Positions 1-6,567 of a stretch of DNA of 51,442 bases are shown here, piece after piece. The first letter of the stretch is position 1. The number at the start of each line of letters is the position of its first letter. The stretch comes from Ruminococcus sp. (GTDB taxonomy: Bacteria > Bacillota > Clostridia > Oscillospirales > Ruminococcaceae). A model generated the notes under the pieces. That model made no database searches. It worked only from the letters and a program-made list of their open reading frames with translations, and was not told where the DNA came from. Where the stretch lies: assembly GCA_022768805.1 (NCBI GenBank), contig JALELB010000004.1, positions 1-51,442 of the forward strand, written 5' to 3'. The position numbers were made by a program, and so were the translations under genes.

Positions 1-626
1 ACGTTTCCGCCGTAAGCAGAGTTGATGCTCCAGATGGTGTTATCCTCCGGGAAGTGTACAATGTAGCGCTTCTCCGGATCCACGTCAGCCTTGGAGTGGA
101 GACCGCGGACAAAGTCATTGGAAGTATCGCCCAGATTCTCGAATGCAGCCGCACCCATTCTGGTCATGATGTTCATATTCAGTACAACGTAGATGGAGTC
201 AGTCAGCTCCACGCCTACCTTTGCCAGAGGAGAACCGATGGGACCCATGGAGTAGGGAATCACATACATGGTTCTGCCCTTCATTACGCCGTCGAACAGG
301 GGGGTCAGCTTGGCGTACATTTCCTTGGGGTCACACCAGTTGTTGGTGGGGCCTGCATCTTCCTTGTTGCGGGAGCAGATGAAGGTTCTGTCCTCCACAC
401 GGGCTACGTCGTTGGGCAGAGTTCTATGATAAAGGCATCCGGGGAGCTTCTCCTCGTTGAGACGGTACATCTTGTCTCTGTCGCCCTCGGGCAGTGCGCA
501 AACCTCATCGGTCAGTGCATCCAGCTGCTCCTGGGAACCGTCGATCCAGACTACCTTATCAGGCTTTGTCAGTGCAACCATTTCGTCAACCCACTTGTTG
601 ACATTCGGGTTCTTTGTTAGTGACAT
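1..626 (-). CDS. pckG: Phosphoenolpyruvate carboxykinase (GTP), 5' part
   Basis: This enzyme interconverts oxaloacetate and phosphoenolpyruvate with GTP/GDP in the cytosol, at the PEP-oxaloacetate node; in fermenters it often runs in the carboxylating direction. Only the first 208 residues are in the window and the frame runs off the left edge. The translation begins [16 protein letters not shown] and contains the family signatures [12 protein letters not shown] and [13 protein letters not shown] (about residues 75-130), typical of the GTP enzyme and not the ATP enzyme. The start ATG (624-626) has an AAGGAGG site seven bases upstream. A strong promoter with an overlapping dyad lies at 709-737. 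The catalytic P-loop and metal ligands are outside the window and cannot be checked. Confidence 0.93.
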   Translation of the reverse strand, partial: MSLTKNPNVNKWVDEMVALTKPDKVVWIDGSQEQLDALTDEVCALPEGDRDKMYRLNEEKLPGCLYHRTLPNDVARVEDRTFICSRNKEDAGPTNNWCDPKEMYAKLTPLFDGVMKGRTMYVIPYSMGPIGSPLAKVGVELTDSIYVVLNMNIMTRMGAAAFENLGDTSNDFVRGLHSKADVDPEKRYIVHFPEDNTIWSINSAYGGN

Positions 627-708
627 ATTGATTCCTCCTTGAACAATTACGGAATTACAGCAGCGACCAGCGCCGCTGTGACGGAAAAACAAATTTCCCA
701 CAAATACT

Positions 709-737
709 ATTATATCCGAATGACACCCCGGTGTCAA
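709..737 (-). promoter_or_regulatory. Promoter of pckG
   Basis: On the minus strand TTGACA (737-732) and TATAAT (714-709) are separated by 17 bases. Both hexamers are perfect, so the unregulated promoter should be strong. The leader to the pckG start codon is about 75 nt. Confidence 0.75.
721..736. promoter_or_regulatory. Perfect dyad overlapping the pckG -35/spacer (putative operator)
   Basis: TGACACC-CC-GGTGTCA is a perfect 7-2-7 inverted repeat covering most of the -35 hexamer and part of the spacer of the pckG promoter. A protein bound here should block RNA polymerase. It does not fit the CcpA cre (14-nt TGNAANCGNWNNCA) or the Rex site (TTGTGA-N6-TCACAA) as I know them. The regulator is unknown. 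Confidence 0.5.
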
Positions 738-793
738 GCCTGCGGCAGAAAAACCTTGTTATTTTTTTGGCATACCCTTATGCCCTCCGGATA

Positions 794-1444
794 TTACTGC
801 ATCGCATGCACCGTTACCTGCCGCTTGTCCATTTCAATCATGCCCTCCTCCTTGAGCTTCCGGATCTCCCGGAGCATGGCGCTCCGGTCCACGCAAAGAT
901 AATCCGCCAGAGCAGTTCCGGAAAAGGGAATGGAAAACACGTTCTGCTTGGTGTGATAGGCGCAGAGATTAAAATAGCACAGCAGCCGTTCCCGGATGGA
1001 GCGCCGGCTCAGCACCTCCACCCGCTCACTGAGCCCCAGCGCCTTTTCCGAGATCAGCCGGAAGAGATTTTCTGTAATCTGGGTGTGGCAGAGACAGGCG
1101 TTGCTGCACCGCTTGGAGATTTCGTCATAGGTGATAAAGCTGATTTCACAGTCCGTATCCGCCGTTACAAAGATGGCATCCGGATTGCCGGAAAAGGCAA
1201 GACATTCTCCGAACAGCCCCCCTTCCCCCACCCGTTCCAGGATGGTGCGGCTGCCGTTTTTGTCGGTACGGATCAGGGATGCCATGCCCTGGAGCACGAT
1301 GCCCAGCCTTCCGGAAGTTTTTTCGTAGTCACAGATCACCGCACCGGCAGAGAACCGGGCATTCACCGCATGAAAGCAATGCATCATCCGCTCACACTCA
1401 GCGGGGGACACATTTTCAAATAAGGCAATTTTGCAATAATCCAA
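794..1444 (-). CDS. Crp/Fnr-family transcriptional regulator
   Basis: A 216-residue DNA-binding regulator. An N-terminal cyclic-nucleotide-binding-like beta-roll spans about residues 5-120 (LVIVLQGMAS-type strands, GEGGLFGECLAFSG), then a dimer helix, then a C-terminal Crp-type helix-turn-helix (about 145-205; GTALADYLCVDRSAMLREI). I place the start at TTG (1444-1442) because GGAGG at 1457-1453 lies eight bases upstream; a GTG at 1453 would overlap that site. There is no FNR-like N-terminal cysteine cluster, though cysteines occur in the sensor domain, so the ligand is unknown. It is divergent from the reverse rubrerythrin operon with a perfect dyad between them, which suggests control of an oxidative stress response and of itself (inference). 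Confidence 0.88.
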   Translation of the reverse strand: MDYCKIALFENVSPAECERMMHCFHAVNARFSAGAVICDYEKTSGRLGIVLQGMASLIRTDKNGSRTILERVGEGGLFGECLAFSGNPDAIFVTADTDCEISFITYDEISKRCSNACLCHTQITENLFRLISEKALGLSERVEVLSRRSIRERLLCYFNLCAYHTKQNVFSIPFSGTALADYLCVDRSAMLREIRKLKEEGMIEMDKRQVTVHAMQ

Positions 1445-1467
1445 AAAAAGCACCTCCAGCTTCAGAA

Positions 1468-1485
1468 CTGTTGCAAATGCAACAG
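1468..1485. promoter_or_regulatory. Perfect 18-bp dyad between crp-like gene and rubrerythrin (putative operator)
   Basis: CTGTTGCA-AA-TGCAACAG is a perfect 8-2-8 inverted repeat. Read as TGTTG-N6-CAACA it has the geometry of Crp-family sites (TGTGA-N6-TCACA). It lies about 17-34 bases downstream of the regulator's own -10, fitting autorepression. Its centre would be near -41.5 if rubrerythrin starts from a weak TAAACT -10 at 1506-1511, fitting class II activation (inference). Confidence 0.6.
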
Positions 1486-1501
1486 ATTTCCCGATTTCTT
1501 T

Positions 1502-1530
1502 ATGATAAACTAAAAACGTCGAAAAGTCAA
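1502..1530 (-). promoter_or_regulatory. Promoter of the Crp/Fnr-family regulator
   Basis: On the minus strand TTGACT (1530-1525) and TATCAT (1507-1502) have a 17-base spacer. The 18-bp dyad at 1468-1485 lies just downstream, in the predicted leader. Confidence 0.6.
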
Positions 1531-1603
1531 GGCATCTTCCGTCAAATCGGCGGAAAACTGCCGGTTTACTTTCGCTGAATCAAATCATATGGAGGATACG
1601 AGT

Positions 1604-2149
1604 ATGAAGAAATATGTATGTTCTGTTTGCGGATATGTTCACGAAGGCAACGAGCCGCCGGAGGCATGCCCCCAGTGCAAGGCGCCCGCTTCCAAGTTTG
1701 TAGAGCAGAAGGAGGATGCCCTGGCCTGGGCTGACCAGCACGTTGTCGGCGTTGCCAAGGATGTGGATCCGGAAATCGTAGAGGGTCTGCGCCAGAACTT
1801 CAACGGCGAGTGCACCGAGGTCGGCATGTACCTGGCAATGGCAAGAGTGGCATTCCGGGAGGGCTATCCGGAAATCGGCCAGTACTGGGAAAAGGCTGCT
1901 TATGAAGAAGCTGAGCATGCTGCAAAGTTTGCAGAGCTGCTGGGCGAGGTCATCAGCGACTCCACCAAGAAGAACCTGGAGATGCGTGTAATGGCAGAAA
2001 ACGGCGCATGCGAGGGCAAGAAGAAGCTGGCTGCAAGAGCAAAGGAGCTGAATCTGGACGCAATCCATGACACCGTTCACGAAATGGCCAAGGACGAGGC
2101 TCGTCACGGCTGTGCATTCCAGGGCCTGCTCAAGCGGTATTTCGGCTGA
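1604..2149 (+). CDS. Reverse rubrerythrin (NADH peroxidase-type)
   Basis: A 181-residue non-haem iron protein that in clostridia reduces hydrogen peroxide and oxygen with electrons from NADH via redox partners. The N-terminal rubredoxin-like knuckles (CSVCGY and CPQCKAP, residues 6-30) precede the ferritin-like four-helix diiron domain (about 50-181). That is the reverse of classical rubrerythrin. The diiron ligands appear in the pattern E...EEAEH...E...DEARH. The ATG at 1604 has GGAGG eight bases upstream; an in-frame ATG at 1589 overlaps that site. It overlaps the next gene by one base and leads an operon with a [2Fe-2S] protein and rubredoxin, plausible electron donors. Confidence 0.9.
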   Translation: MKKYVCSVCGYVHEGNEPPEACPQCKAPASKFVEQKEDALAWADQHVVGVAKDVDPEIVEGLRQNFNGECTEVGMYLAMARVAFREGYPEIGQYWEKAAYEEAEHAAKFAELLGEVISDSTKKNLEMRVMAENGACEGKKKLAARAKELNLDAIHDTVHEMAKDEARHGCAFQGLLKRYFG

Positions 2150-2343
2150 TGGAAAACTATACAATCTGCCACTGCAAGCATGTAACCTATGCAGATGTGG
2201 AAAATGCACTGCACCAGGAAACCCGGTTTGAAAACGTACAGAACGCATTTGAAGATGTACAGAAAATCACACACTGCTCCACCGGCTGCGGCGGCTGTCA
2301 TGATAAGATTATGGACGTGATCTCTGAGATCATGAGCAAATAA
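2149..2343 (+). CDS. BFD-like [2Fe-2S]-binding small protein
   Basis: A 64-residue protein matching the bacterioferritin-associated ferredoxin (BFD)-like fold: CHCKHVT at residues 8-14 and CSTGCGGCH near residue 43 give the four-cysteine pattern CxC...CxxGCGxC. Such proteins carry a [2Fe-2S] cluster and pass electrons to ferritin-like or reductase partners. Its ATG shares a base with the stop of the reverse rubrerythrin (TGATG), so the two are translationally coupled. The position between a diiron peroxidase and rubredoxin suggests a role in that electron chain, or in iron release (inference). Confidence 0.85.
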   Translation: MENYTICHCKHVTYADVENALHQETRFENVQNAFEDVQKITHCSTGCGGCHDKIMDVISEIMSK

Positions 2344-2363
2344 ACCGGAAAGGAGGGTTTGCA

Positions 2364-2519
2364 ATGAAAAAGTATGAATGTCCCTGCGGATATGTTTATG
2401 ATCCGGCAGTGGGAGATCCTGATGGCGGAATTGCACCGGGCACTGCCTGGGAGGATATCCCGGAGGATTGGGTTTGCCCCATCTGCGGCCTGGGCAAGGA
2501 CGCATTCACAGAAGCATAA
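2364..2519 (+). CDS. Rubredoxin with shortened first metal knuckle
   Basis: A 51-residue one-iron electron carrier, [14 protein letters not shown] at the start and DWVCPICG at residues 37-44. It has the usual rubredoxin core, including the [19 protein letters not shown] stretch. The ATG at 2364 follows AGGAGGG by six bases. Unusually, the first knuckle reads C-P-C-G (Cys6, Cys8), one residue shorter than the classical CxxCG, while the second is the normal CPICG. The frame is otherwise intact. It ends the oxygen-defence operon, 20 bases after the BFD-like gene and just before a terminator. It probably feeds electrons to the reverse rubrerythrin. Confidence 0.88.
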   Translation: MKKYECPCGYVYDPAVGDPDGGIAPGTAWEDIPEDWVCPICGLGKDAFTEA

Positions 2520-2522
2520 TCA

Positions 2523-2563
2523 AACGCAGGGAGCTGCCGCTGACGCAGTTCCCTGCGTTTTTT
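2523..2563 (+). terminator. Rho-independent terminator after rubredoxin
   Basis: AACGCAGGGA-G-CTG pairs with CAG-T-TCCCTGCG, followed by TTTTTT. It closes the rubrerythrin-BFD-rubredoxin operon. Confidence 0.85.
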
Positions 2564-2572
2564 GATGCCGGC

Positions 2573-2601
2573 TTGCGCATCCGGTCAAGGCATGGTATAA
2601 T
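2573..2601 (+). promoter_or_regulatory. Promoter of the DUF1015 gene
   Basis: TTGCGC (2573-2578) and a perfect TATAAT (2596-2601) have a 17-base spacer, placed right after the preceding terminator. Confidence 0.65.
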
Positions 2602-2631
2602 ACATATATCACATATACGGGAGGACATACC

Positions 2632-3909
2632 ATGCAAGCAGTTTTTTCACCGGCGGATATTCTGCTGCCGGGCAGGGACATTGACAAAACAAAGTGGGCG
2701 GTGGTGGCCTGCGATCAGTACACCAGCCAGCCGGATTACTGGAACGCCGTTTCCCGGCAGGTGGGAAGCAGCCCCTCCACCCTGGAGCTGATTCTGCCGG
2801 AGCTGTACCTGGAGCAGCCGGATGTGGACGACAGAATCGCAAAAATCCATGCAGCTATGCAGGCTGATCTGCAGGCAGGCTGTCTGGAGTGCTGCCCCGA
2901 CGCGCTGATTTATGTGGAACGGATCCAGAGCGACGGCCGGTGCCGGCAGGGGCTCATCGGCAAGCTGGATCTGGAGCAGTACGACTATGCAAAGGGCAGT
3001 ACCTCACCGGTCCGGGCAACGGAAGCCACCGTGCTGGAGCGGATTCCTCCCCGGAAGAAGGTACGGCAGGGTGCGCCCCTGGAGCTGCCCCATATTATGA
3101 TTCTCATTGACGATATCCGCAGAAGCGTCATTGAGCCTCTGGGCGCACAGAAGGACAGCATGCAGAAGCTGTATGACTTCGACCTGATGCAAGGAGGCGG
3201 TCACCTTACCGGCTATCTGATTCCGGCGGACATGCAGCAGCAGGTGCTGGGTGCCCTGGATGCGCTGGCGGATCCGGAAGCCTTCGCAGAAAAATACGGG
3301 CTTGCCCCCGGAACCCCGGTACTCCAGTACGCCATGGGGGACGGGAACCACTCCCTTGCCACGGCAAAGGCATGCTACGAGCAGCTGAAGGCGGAGCATC
3401 CGGGGGAGGATCTGTCCGCACATCCCGCCCGGTATGCCCTGGTGGAGCTGGTGAATCTCCACAGCGATGCCCTGCAGTTTGAAGCCATTCACCGGATTGT
3501 TACCGGGGTGGATCCGGCAGACCTGATGCAGCAGCTGCAGCAGGCTCTGCAGCTGACAGAAGGGGCACAGGCGGACTGCCAGTGCTTTACCTGGATTCAG
3601 GGCGAAAACCGGGGCAGGGTGGCTGTGCATGCGCCCGCCTCCAAGCTGACCGTAGGCAGCCTGCAGCAGTTCCTGGACGGCTACCTGGCTGCCCATCCCG
3701 GCGCCAAAATCGACTACATTCACGGAACGGATGTGGTGGAGCAGCTGGCTGCAGCGCCGGATGCCATCGGCTTTCTGCTGCCGGACATGGGCAAGGAGGA
3801 GCTGTTCCCCACCGTCATCGGAGACGGTGCGCTGCCCCGGAAGACCTTCTCCATGGGGCATGCGGCGGACAAGCGGTTCTATATGGAATGCCGCAGAATC
3901 ACCCGATAA
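2632..3909 (+). CDS. DUF1015 family protein
   Basis: A 425-residue cytoplasmic protein of the DUF1015 family, recognised from the opening PADILLP/VACDQYTSQPDYW region and the signature YAMGDGNHSLATAK (about residues 235-250), which looks like a phosphate- or nucleotide-binding and catalytic segment. Full length for the family, no membrane segment or signal peptide. Homologues in clostridia often lie near serine or one-carbon metabolism genes, but nothing around it here fixes a pathway. The ATG at 2632 has GGGAGG eight to nine bases upstream. It is a single-gene unit with its own promoter and a strong terminator. Biochemical function not known to me. Confidence 0.82.
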   Translation: MQAVFSPADILLPGRDIDKTKWAVVACDQYTSQPDYWNAVSRQVGSSPSTLELILPELYLEQPDVDDRIAKIHAAMQADLQAGCLECCPDALIYVERIQSDGRCRQGLIGKLDLEQYDYAKGSTSPVRATEATVLERIPPRKKVRQGAPLELPHIMILIDDIRRSVIEPLGAQKDSMQKLYDFDLMQGGGHLTGYLIPADMQQQVLGALDALADPEAFAEKYGLAPGTPVLQYAMGDGNHSLATAKACYEQLKAEHPGEDLSAHPARYALVELVNLHSDALQFEAIHRIVTGVDPADLMQQLQQALQLTEGAQADCQCFTWIQGENRGRVAVHAPASKLTVGSLQQFLDGYLAAHPGAKIDYIHGTDVVEQLAAAPDAIGFLLPDMGKEELFPTVIGDGALPRKTFSMGHAADKRFYMECRRITR

Positions 3910-3925
3910 ATACCAATATGGCACT

Positions 3926-3962
3926 GCGTCCGGAGAGCTTTCGTTCTCTCCGGGCGTTTTTG
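3926..3962 (+). terminator. Rho-independent terminator after the DUF1015 gene
   Basis: CCGGAGAG and CTCTCCGG pair around an 8-base loop, extended by G-C pairs at the base and followed by GTTTTT. Confidence 0.85.
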
Positions 3963-3969
3963 TGCGGAG

Positions 3970-3987
3970 TTGTACGAAGACGTACAA
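3970..3987. promoter_or_regulatory. Perfect dyad upstream of the phage-like cassette
   Basis: TTGTACG-AAGA-CGTACAA is a perfect 7-4-7 inverted repeat 90 bases before the first cassette gene. No convincing -35/-10 pair is visible nearby; the best is TTGTGC (3960) with TACAAA (3983), which overlaps the dyad. It could be an operator or just a short hairpin. Confidence 0.35.
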
Positions 3988-4076
3988 ATTTTGCGAAAAA
4001 CCTGCTGTTTGCAGATGCGTTTCGGCGCATACTTTACGGTCTGCACAGGCAGACTGCACAGAAAGGAAGTCATGTT

Positions 4077-4706
4077 ATGACGCTCAATGCAAACGGCAAG
4101 CGCATTGACTGCAGTCCCATCGCCCACCTGTTTTCCCAGGGGGAGCGGTATGCGGACAAGGTGGCGTTCGCCCTGTCCCGGTACTATGAGGGGCAGGATC
4201 TTTCCGGCTGCACCTTTGCACTGACCAGCGAAAACGCCCAGGGCAAGCAGGCTCAGCAGGTACTGGAAAAGGCCGTGACGGAGGATACCATCACGGCGGT
4301 ATGGCAGGTAACCGGAGCATTCACCGTTACCCCGGGTCCCCTGGGGCTGTCCCTGCGGGCATACAGGGCAGAAGATGGCGGCAGCACAGAGGGAGCGGAT
4401 GAAAGCAGCCTGGTGCTGGAATATCAGCTGACGGATATTGAAATCCTGCCGACGGCCAGTGCCGTCACGGATCCTGCCACCGTAACTCTCGCCCAGGAGG
4501 CGCTGAATCAGCTGGCTGAAAGGCTGGAGCAGGCTATGGCGGAGCTGGAGCAGCGGGCCGCTGCACTGGCACTGACGGATCTGGGGGAACGGATCGCCGC
4601 CCTGGAGGGACGCATACAGGGGCTGACCCAGGCGGAATACGAGGCACTGACCCCGGATGCCGGAACCCTGTATCTGATTTTACCGGAGGAGGGGGATGAA
4701 GCATGA
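4077..4706 (+). CDS. Phage baseplate/tail-fibre-like protein
   Basis: A 209-residue protein without signal peptide. The N-terminal ~130 residues are rich in beta strands (MTLNANGKRIDC onward) and resemble, loosely, baseplate upper protein/tail N-terminal domains. A helical coiled-coil-like stretch (about 145-185; LAERLEQAMAELEQRAAA) follows, then LTQAEYEALTPDAGTLYLI, a phrase typical of tail fibre proteins. The ATG at 4077 has GAAAGGA eight to ten bases upstream; the frame is open further upstream but lacks support. It overlaps the next gene by four bases (ATGA). No head, portal, terminase, integrase or lysis genes are near, so this is either a phage-module remnant or a recruited receptor-binding cassette. 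Confidence 0.6.
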   Translation: MTLNANGKRIDCSPIAHLFSQGERYADKVAFALSRYYEGQDLSGCTFALTSENAQGKQAQQVLEKAVTEDTITAVWQVTGAFTVTPGPLGLSLRAYRAEDGGSTEGADESSLVLEYQLTDIEILPTASAVTDPATVTLAQEALNQLAERLEQAMAELEQRAAALALTDLGERIAALEGRIQGLTQAEYEALTPDAGTLYLILPEEGDEA

Positions 4707-5596
4707 TCGGCACGGGCACACAGGCAGACCCCTATATCGTCAGCACCTGGGCGGATTTTAAGACGGCCATTGCAGCCTCCGGTGCTTATGTATCGCTGGA
4801 CCCTGATGCGTCCAGCAAGGTCATTGACCTGAACGGCTCCGACACCAACCCGGTAACCGACCGGCTGGACTTCAACTGCGCAAGCCTGGAGGGGAACGGC
4901 TGGCGCATCCGGAATCTGTATTTTTCCTCCACGGCGGATCATCTGCTCAATTCCGACACCGGCTGCAATCACGAGATCAAAAACCTGCATTTTGACAACC
5001 TGGTATGCAACAACGGGGCAAAATCCCTGCTCTGCATGCCAAAATCCACCATGACCGCATGCAGCTTTACCGGCGTAAAGTACATTGCCACCGGGTGCTA
5101 CCCCATCGCCTACGGCACCTCCTCCTACAGCTGTACTGTCAAAAGCTGTACCTTTGCTATGCAGCAGCTGGGCAGCGGCATTCTGTACGGACTTGCCACC
5201 AGGTGCGACTTTACCGACTGCAACTTTTTCCTGGATGCCGCCATTGCCGTGGAAAGCGGCAGGCGGCTGAACGCCTTCAGCTACTGCACCCTGGTGGACT
5301 GCCTGATGCGGGGCAGTGTGGCATTCAGCACCACCGGCTCCGGCGCTTCGGTATACATCACGGACGGCAACAAGCCCATGAAAAACAGCTTTATCGGCGT
5401 GGAGTTCACCAACGCCTCCGACTATACCATATCCCTGTATCCGGGCAGTGCTTCAGCGGCAACCTGCGTTGTGTCGGATTTAATCGGCAGCGGCATCAGC
5501 TGCTACAACGGCACAAACGTGTACTGGGTCACATCGGAGCAGGGCAAAAGCGCCGCCTATCTCAACAGCATCGGGTTCCCGGTCACGGAGGTGTAG
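4703..5596 (+). CDS. Beta-helix-like putative tail-spike or surface-binding protein
   Basis: A 297-residue protein opening with GTGTQADPYIVSTWADFKTAI, a motif common at the start of right-handed parallel beta-helix domains on phage tails and surface proteins. The rest consists of short repeated strands (KNLHFDNLVC, KSCTFAMQQ, TDCNFFLDAA, VDCLMRG, IGVEFTNASD) spaced as in a beta-helix, which fits binding or cleavage of a polysaccharide. No signal peptide. The start overlaps the previous stop by four bases and the next gene starts four bases after its stop, so the three are one transcription unit. No catalytic motif is recognisable. Confidence 0.6.
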   Translation: MIGTGTQADPYIVSTWADFKTAIAASGAYVSLDPDASSKVIDLNGSDTNPVTDRLDFNCASLEGNGWRIRNLYFSSTADHLLNSDTGCNHEIKNLHFDNLVCNNGAKSLLCMPKSTMTACSFTGVKYIATGCYPIAYGTSSYSCTVKSCTFAMQQLGSGILYGLATRCDFTDCNFFLDAAIAVESGRRLNAFSYCTLVDCLMRGSVAFSTTGSGASVYITDGNKPMKNSFIGVEFTNASDYTISLYPGSASAATCVVSDLIGSGISCYNGTNVYWVTSEQGKSAAYLNSIGFPVTEV

Positions 5597-5599
5597 GCT

Positions 5600-5884
5600 A
5601 TGGCGTGGACAATCCAAGTAAGCATCAACAACGGCTATCCTCATAATGCTAACACAGTGTATTCCACGCCGGGGCTGACTGCGCCCTATCCGGATGGCAT
5701 GTGGTTGATCTCCGGCGGGGTCAATGACGGGTATCCTTACCGGCTTTCCCTCCTGCAGCCGGACCAGGGTGTCTGCCTGCTGTATCTGGGGGCAGAACAG
5801 CCCGCTGCCCTCCGGTACGGCACAGGCCCTGTTATCGCCGCCTATTACGGCACAGCGGAAATCTACCGGGAGGCCGGAGCATAG
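5600..5884 (+). CDS. Small phage-tail-like protein with NxGYP repeats
   Basis: A 94-residue protein containing two related segments, SINNGYPHN (residues 8-16) and GVNDGYPYR (40-48). Such NGYP repeats occur in tail fibre or tail-tip proteins of clostridial phages. No signal peptide or membrane segment. GGAGG lies eight bases before the ATG, inside the end of the preceding gene. It is the last gene of the cassette and is followed at once by a hairpin terminator. Precise role unknown; it could be a chaperone-like or tip component for the beta-helix protein (inference). Confidence 0.55.
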   Translation: MAWTIQVSINNGYPHNANTVYSTPGLTAPYPDGMWLISGGVNDGYPYRLSLLQPDQGVCLLYLGAEQPAALRYGTGPVIAAYYGTAEIYREAGA

Positions 5885-5891
5885 AAAAGAA

Positions 5892-5927
5892 AAACAGCCC
5901 GGGAAGCCATTGCTTCTCAGGCTGTTT
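5892..5927. terminator. Bidirectional terminator between the phage-like cassette and queH
   Basis: AAACAGCC and GGCTGTTT enclose an inner stem GAAGC-CATT-GCTTC. U-rich tracts flank both sides (TTTCTG on plus, TTTTTC on minus), so it can end both converging transcripts. The last codons of queH lie within it. Confidence 0.8.
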
Positions 5928-6567
5928 CTGTCTGTGTGGTCTTCCGCATCCGGCGCTGCTCCGCCTCCTGCCGGCTGTAGATGCAGCCGCAGAAATCCTG
6001 CCGGTATAGCTGATAGATACCGGACAGCTGAATCGAGCGCTGATACCCTCCCCGTTTTTTGAAATCCGACGGGAGAAAGCGGACACCGTATTTTTCCGCA
6101 AGTGCCGTCCCGCAGGCGTTGATAAAGGGAGCGTCCTTGTGGGGGCTGATGGTCAGGGTGGTGGTGAACCAATGGCAGCCCTGGGCCAGACACAGCTTTG
6201 CAGCCTCCTCCAGCCGCCGGGCAATGCACCGTCTGCACCGCTGTCCCCCCTCCGGGGTATCCTCCACCCCCCGGACCGCTTCCACATACACCGACGGGTC
6301 ATAGTCCCCGGCGATCAGCGTCACCGGATGCTTCACCGGCAGGGCGGCAAGCAGCCGTTTCTGCTCTGCAAGCCGCCGCTGATACTCCTCCGGGGGATCA
6401 ATGTTGGGGTTGTAGTAAAAAAGGGTAATCTCAAAATACCGGGACAAATACTCCAGCACATAGCTGCTGCAGGGAGCACAGCAGCTGTGCAGCAGCAGCC
6501 GGGGGGTACCCTCCAGCCCATCCAGTATCTGATCCAGCTTCAGCTGGTAGTTGATTTTCGGTTCCAT
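5917..6567 (-). CDS. queH: Epoxyqueuosine reductase QueH
   Basis: QueH reduces epoxyqueuosine to queuosine in tRNA, the last step of queuosine synthesis. It is a non-cobalamin iron-sulfur enzyme unrelated to QueG. The 216-residue translation carries the family cysteines: LHSCCAPCSSYVLEYL (about 27-42), CRRCIARRLEEAA (about 110-122) and DFCGCIYS (near 195), which ligate the [4Fe-4S] cluster and a second metal. TTTLTISPHKD and NIDPPEEYQRR are further family blocks. It follows ricT directly (start codon adjacent to the ricT stop) and closes a five-gene operon. Nearly full length for the family. Confidence 0.93.
   Translation of the reverse strand: MEPKINYQLKLDQILDGLEGTPRLLLHSCCAPCSSYVLEYLSRYFEITLFYYNPNIDPPEEYQRRLAEQKRLLAALPVKHPVTLIAGDYDPSVYVEAVRGVEDTPEGGQRCRRCIARRLEEAAKLCLAQGCHWFTTTLTISPHKDAPFINACGTALAEKYGVRFLPSDFKKRGGYQRSIQLSGIYQLYRQDFCGCIYSRQEAEQRRMRKTTQTETA

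Noticed and set aside
769..784. GGCATA-CCCT-TATGCC hairpin after the Crp/Fnr-type gene as its terminator
   Set aside because: On the minus strand the stem is followed by A residues, not U; the T run is on the wrong side.
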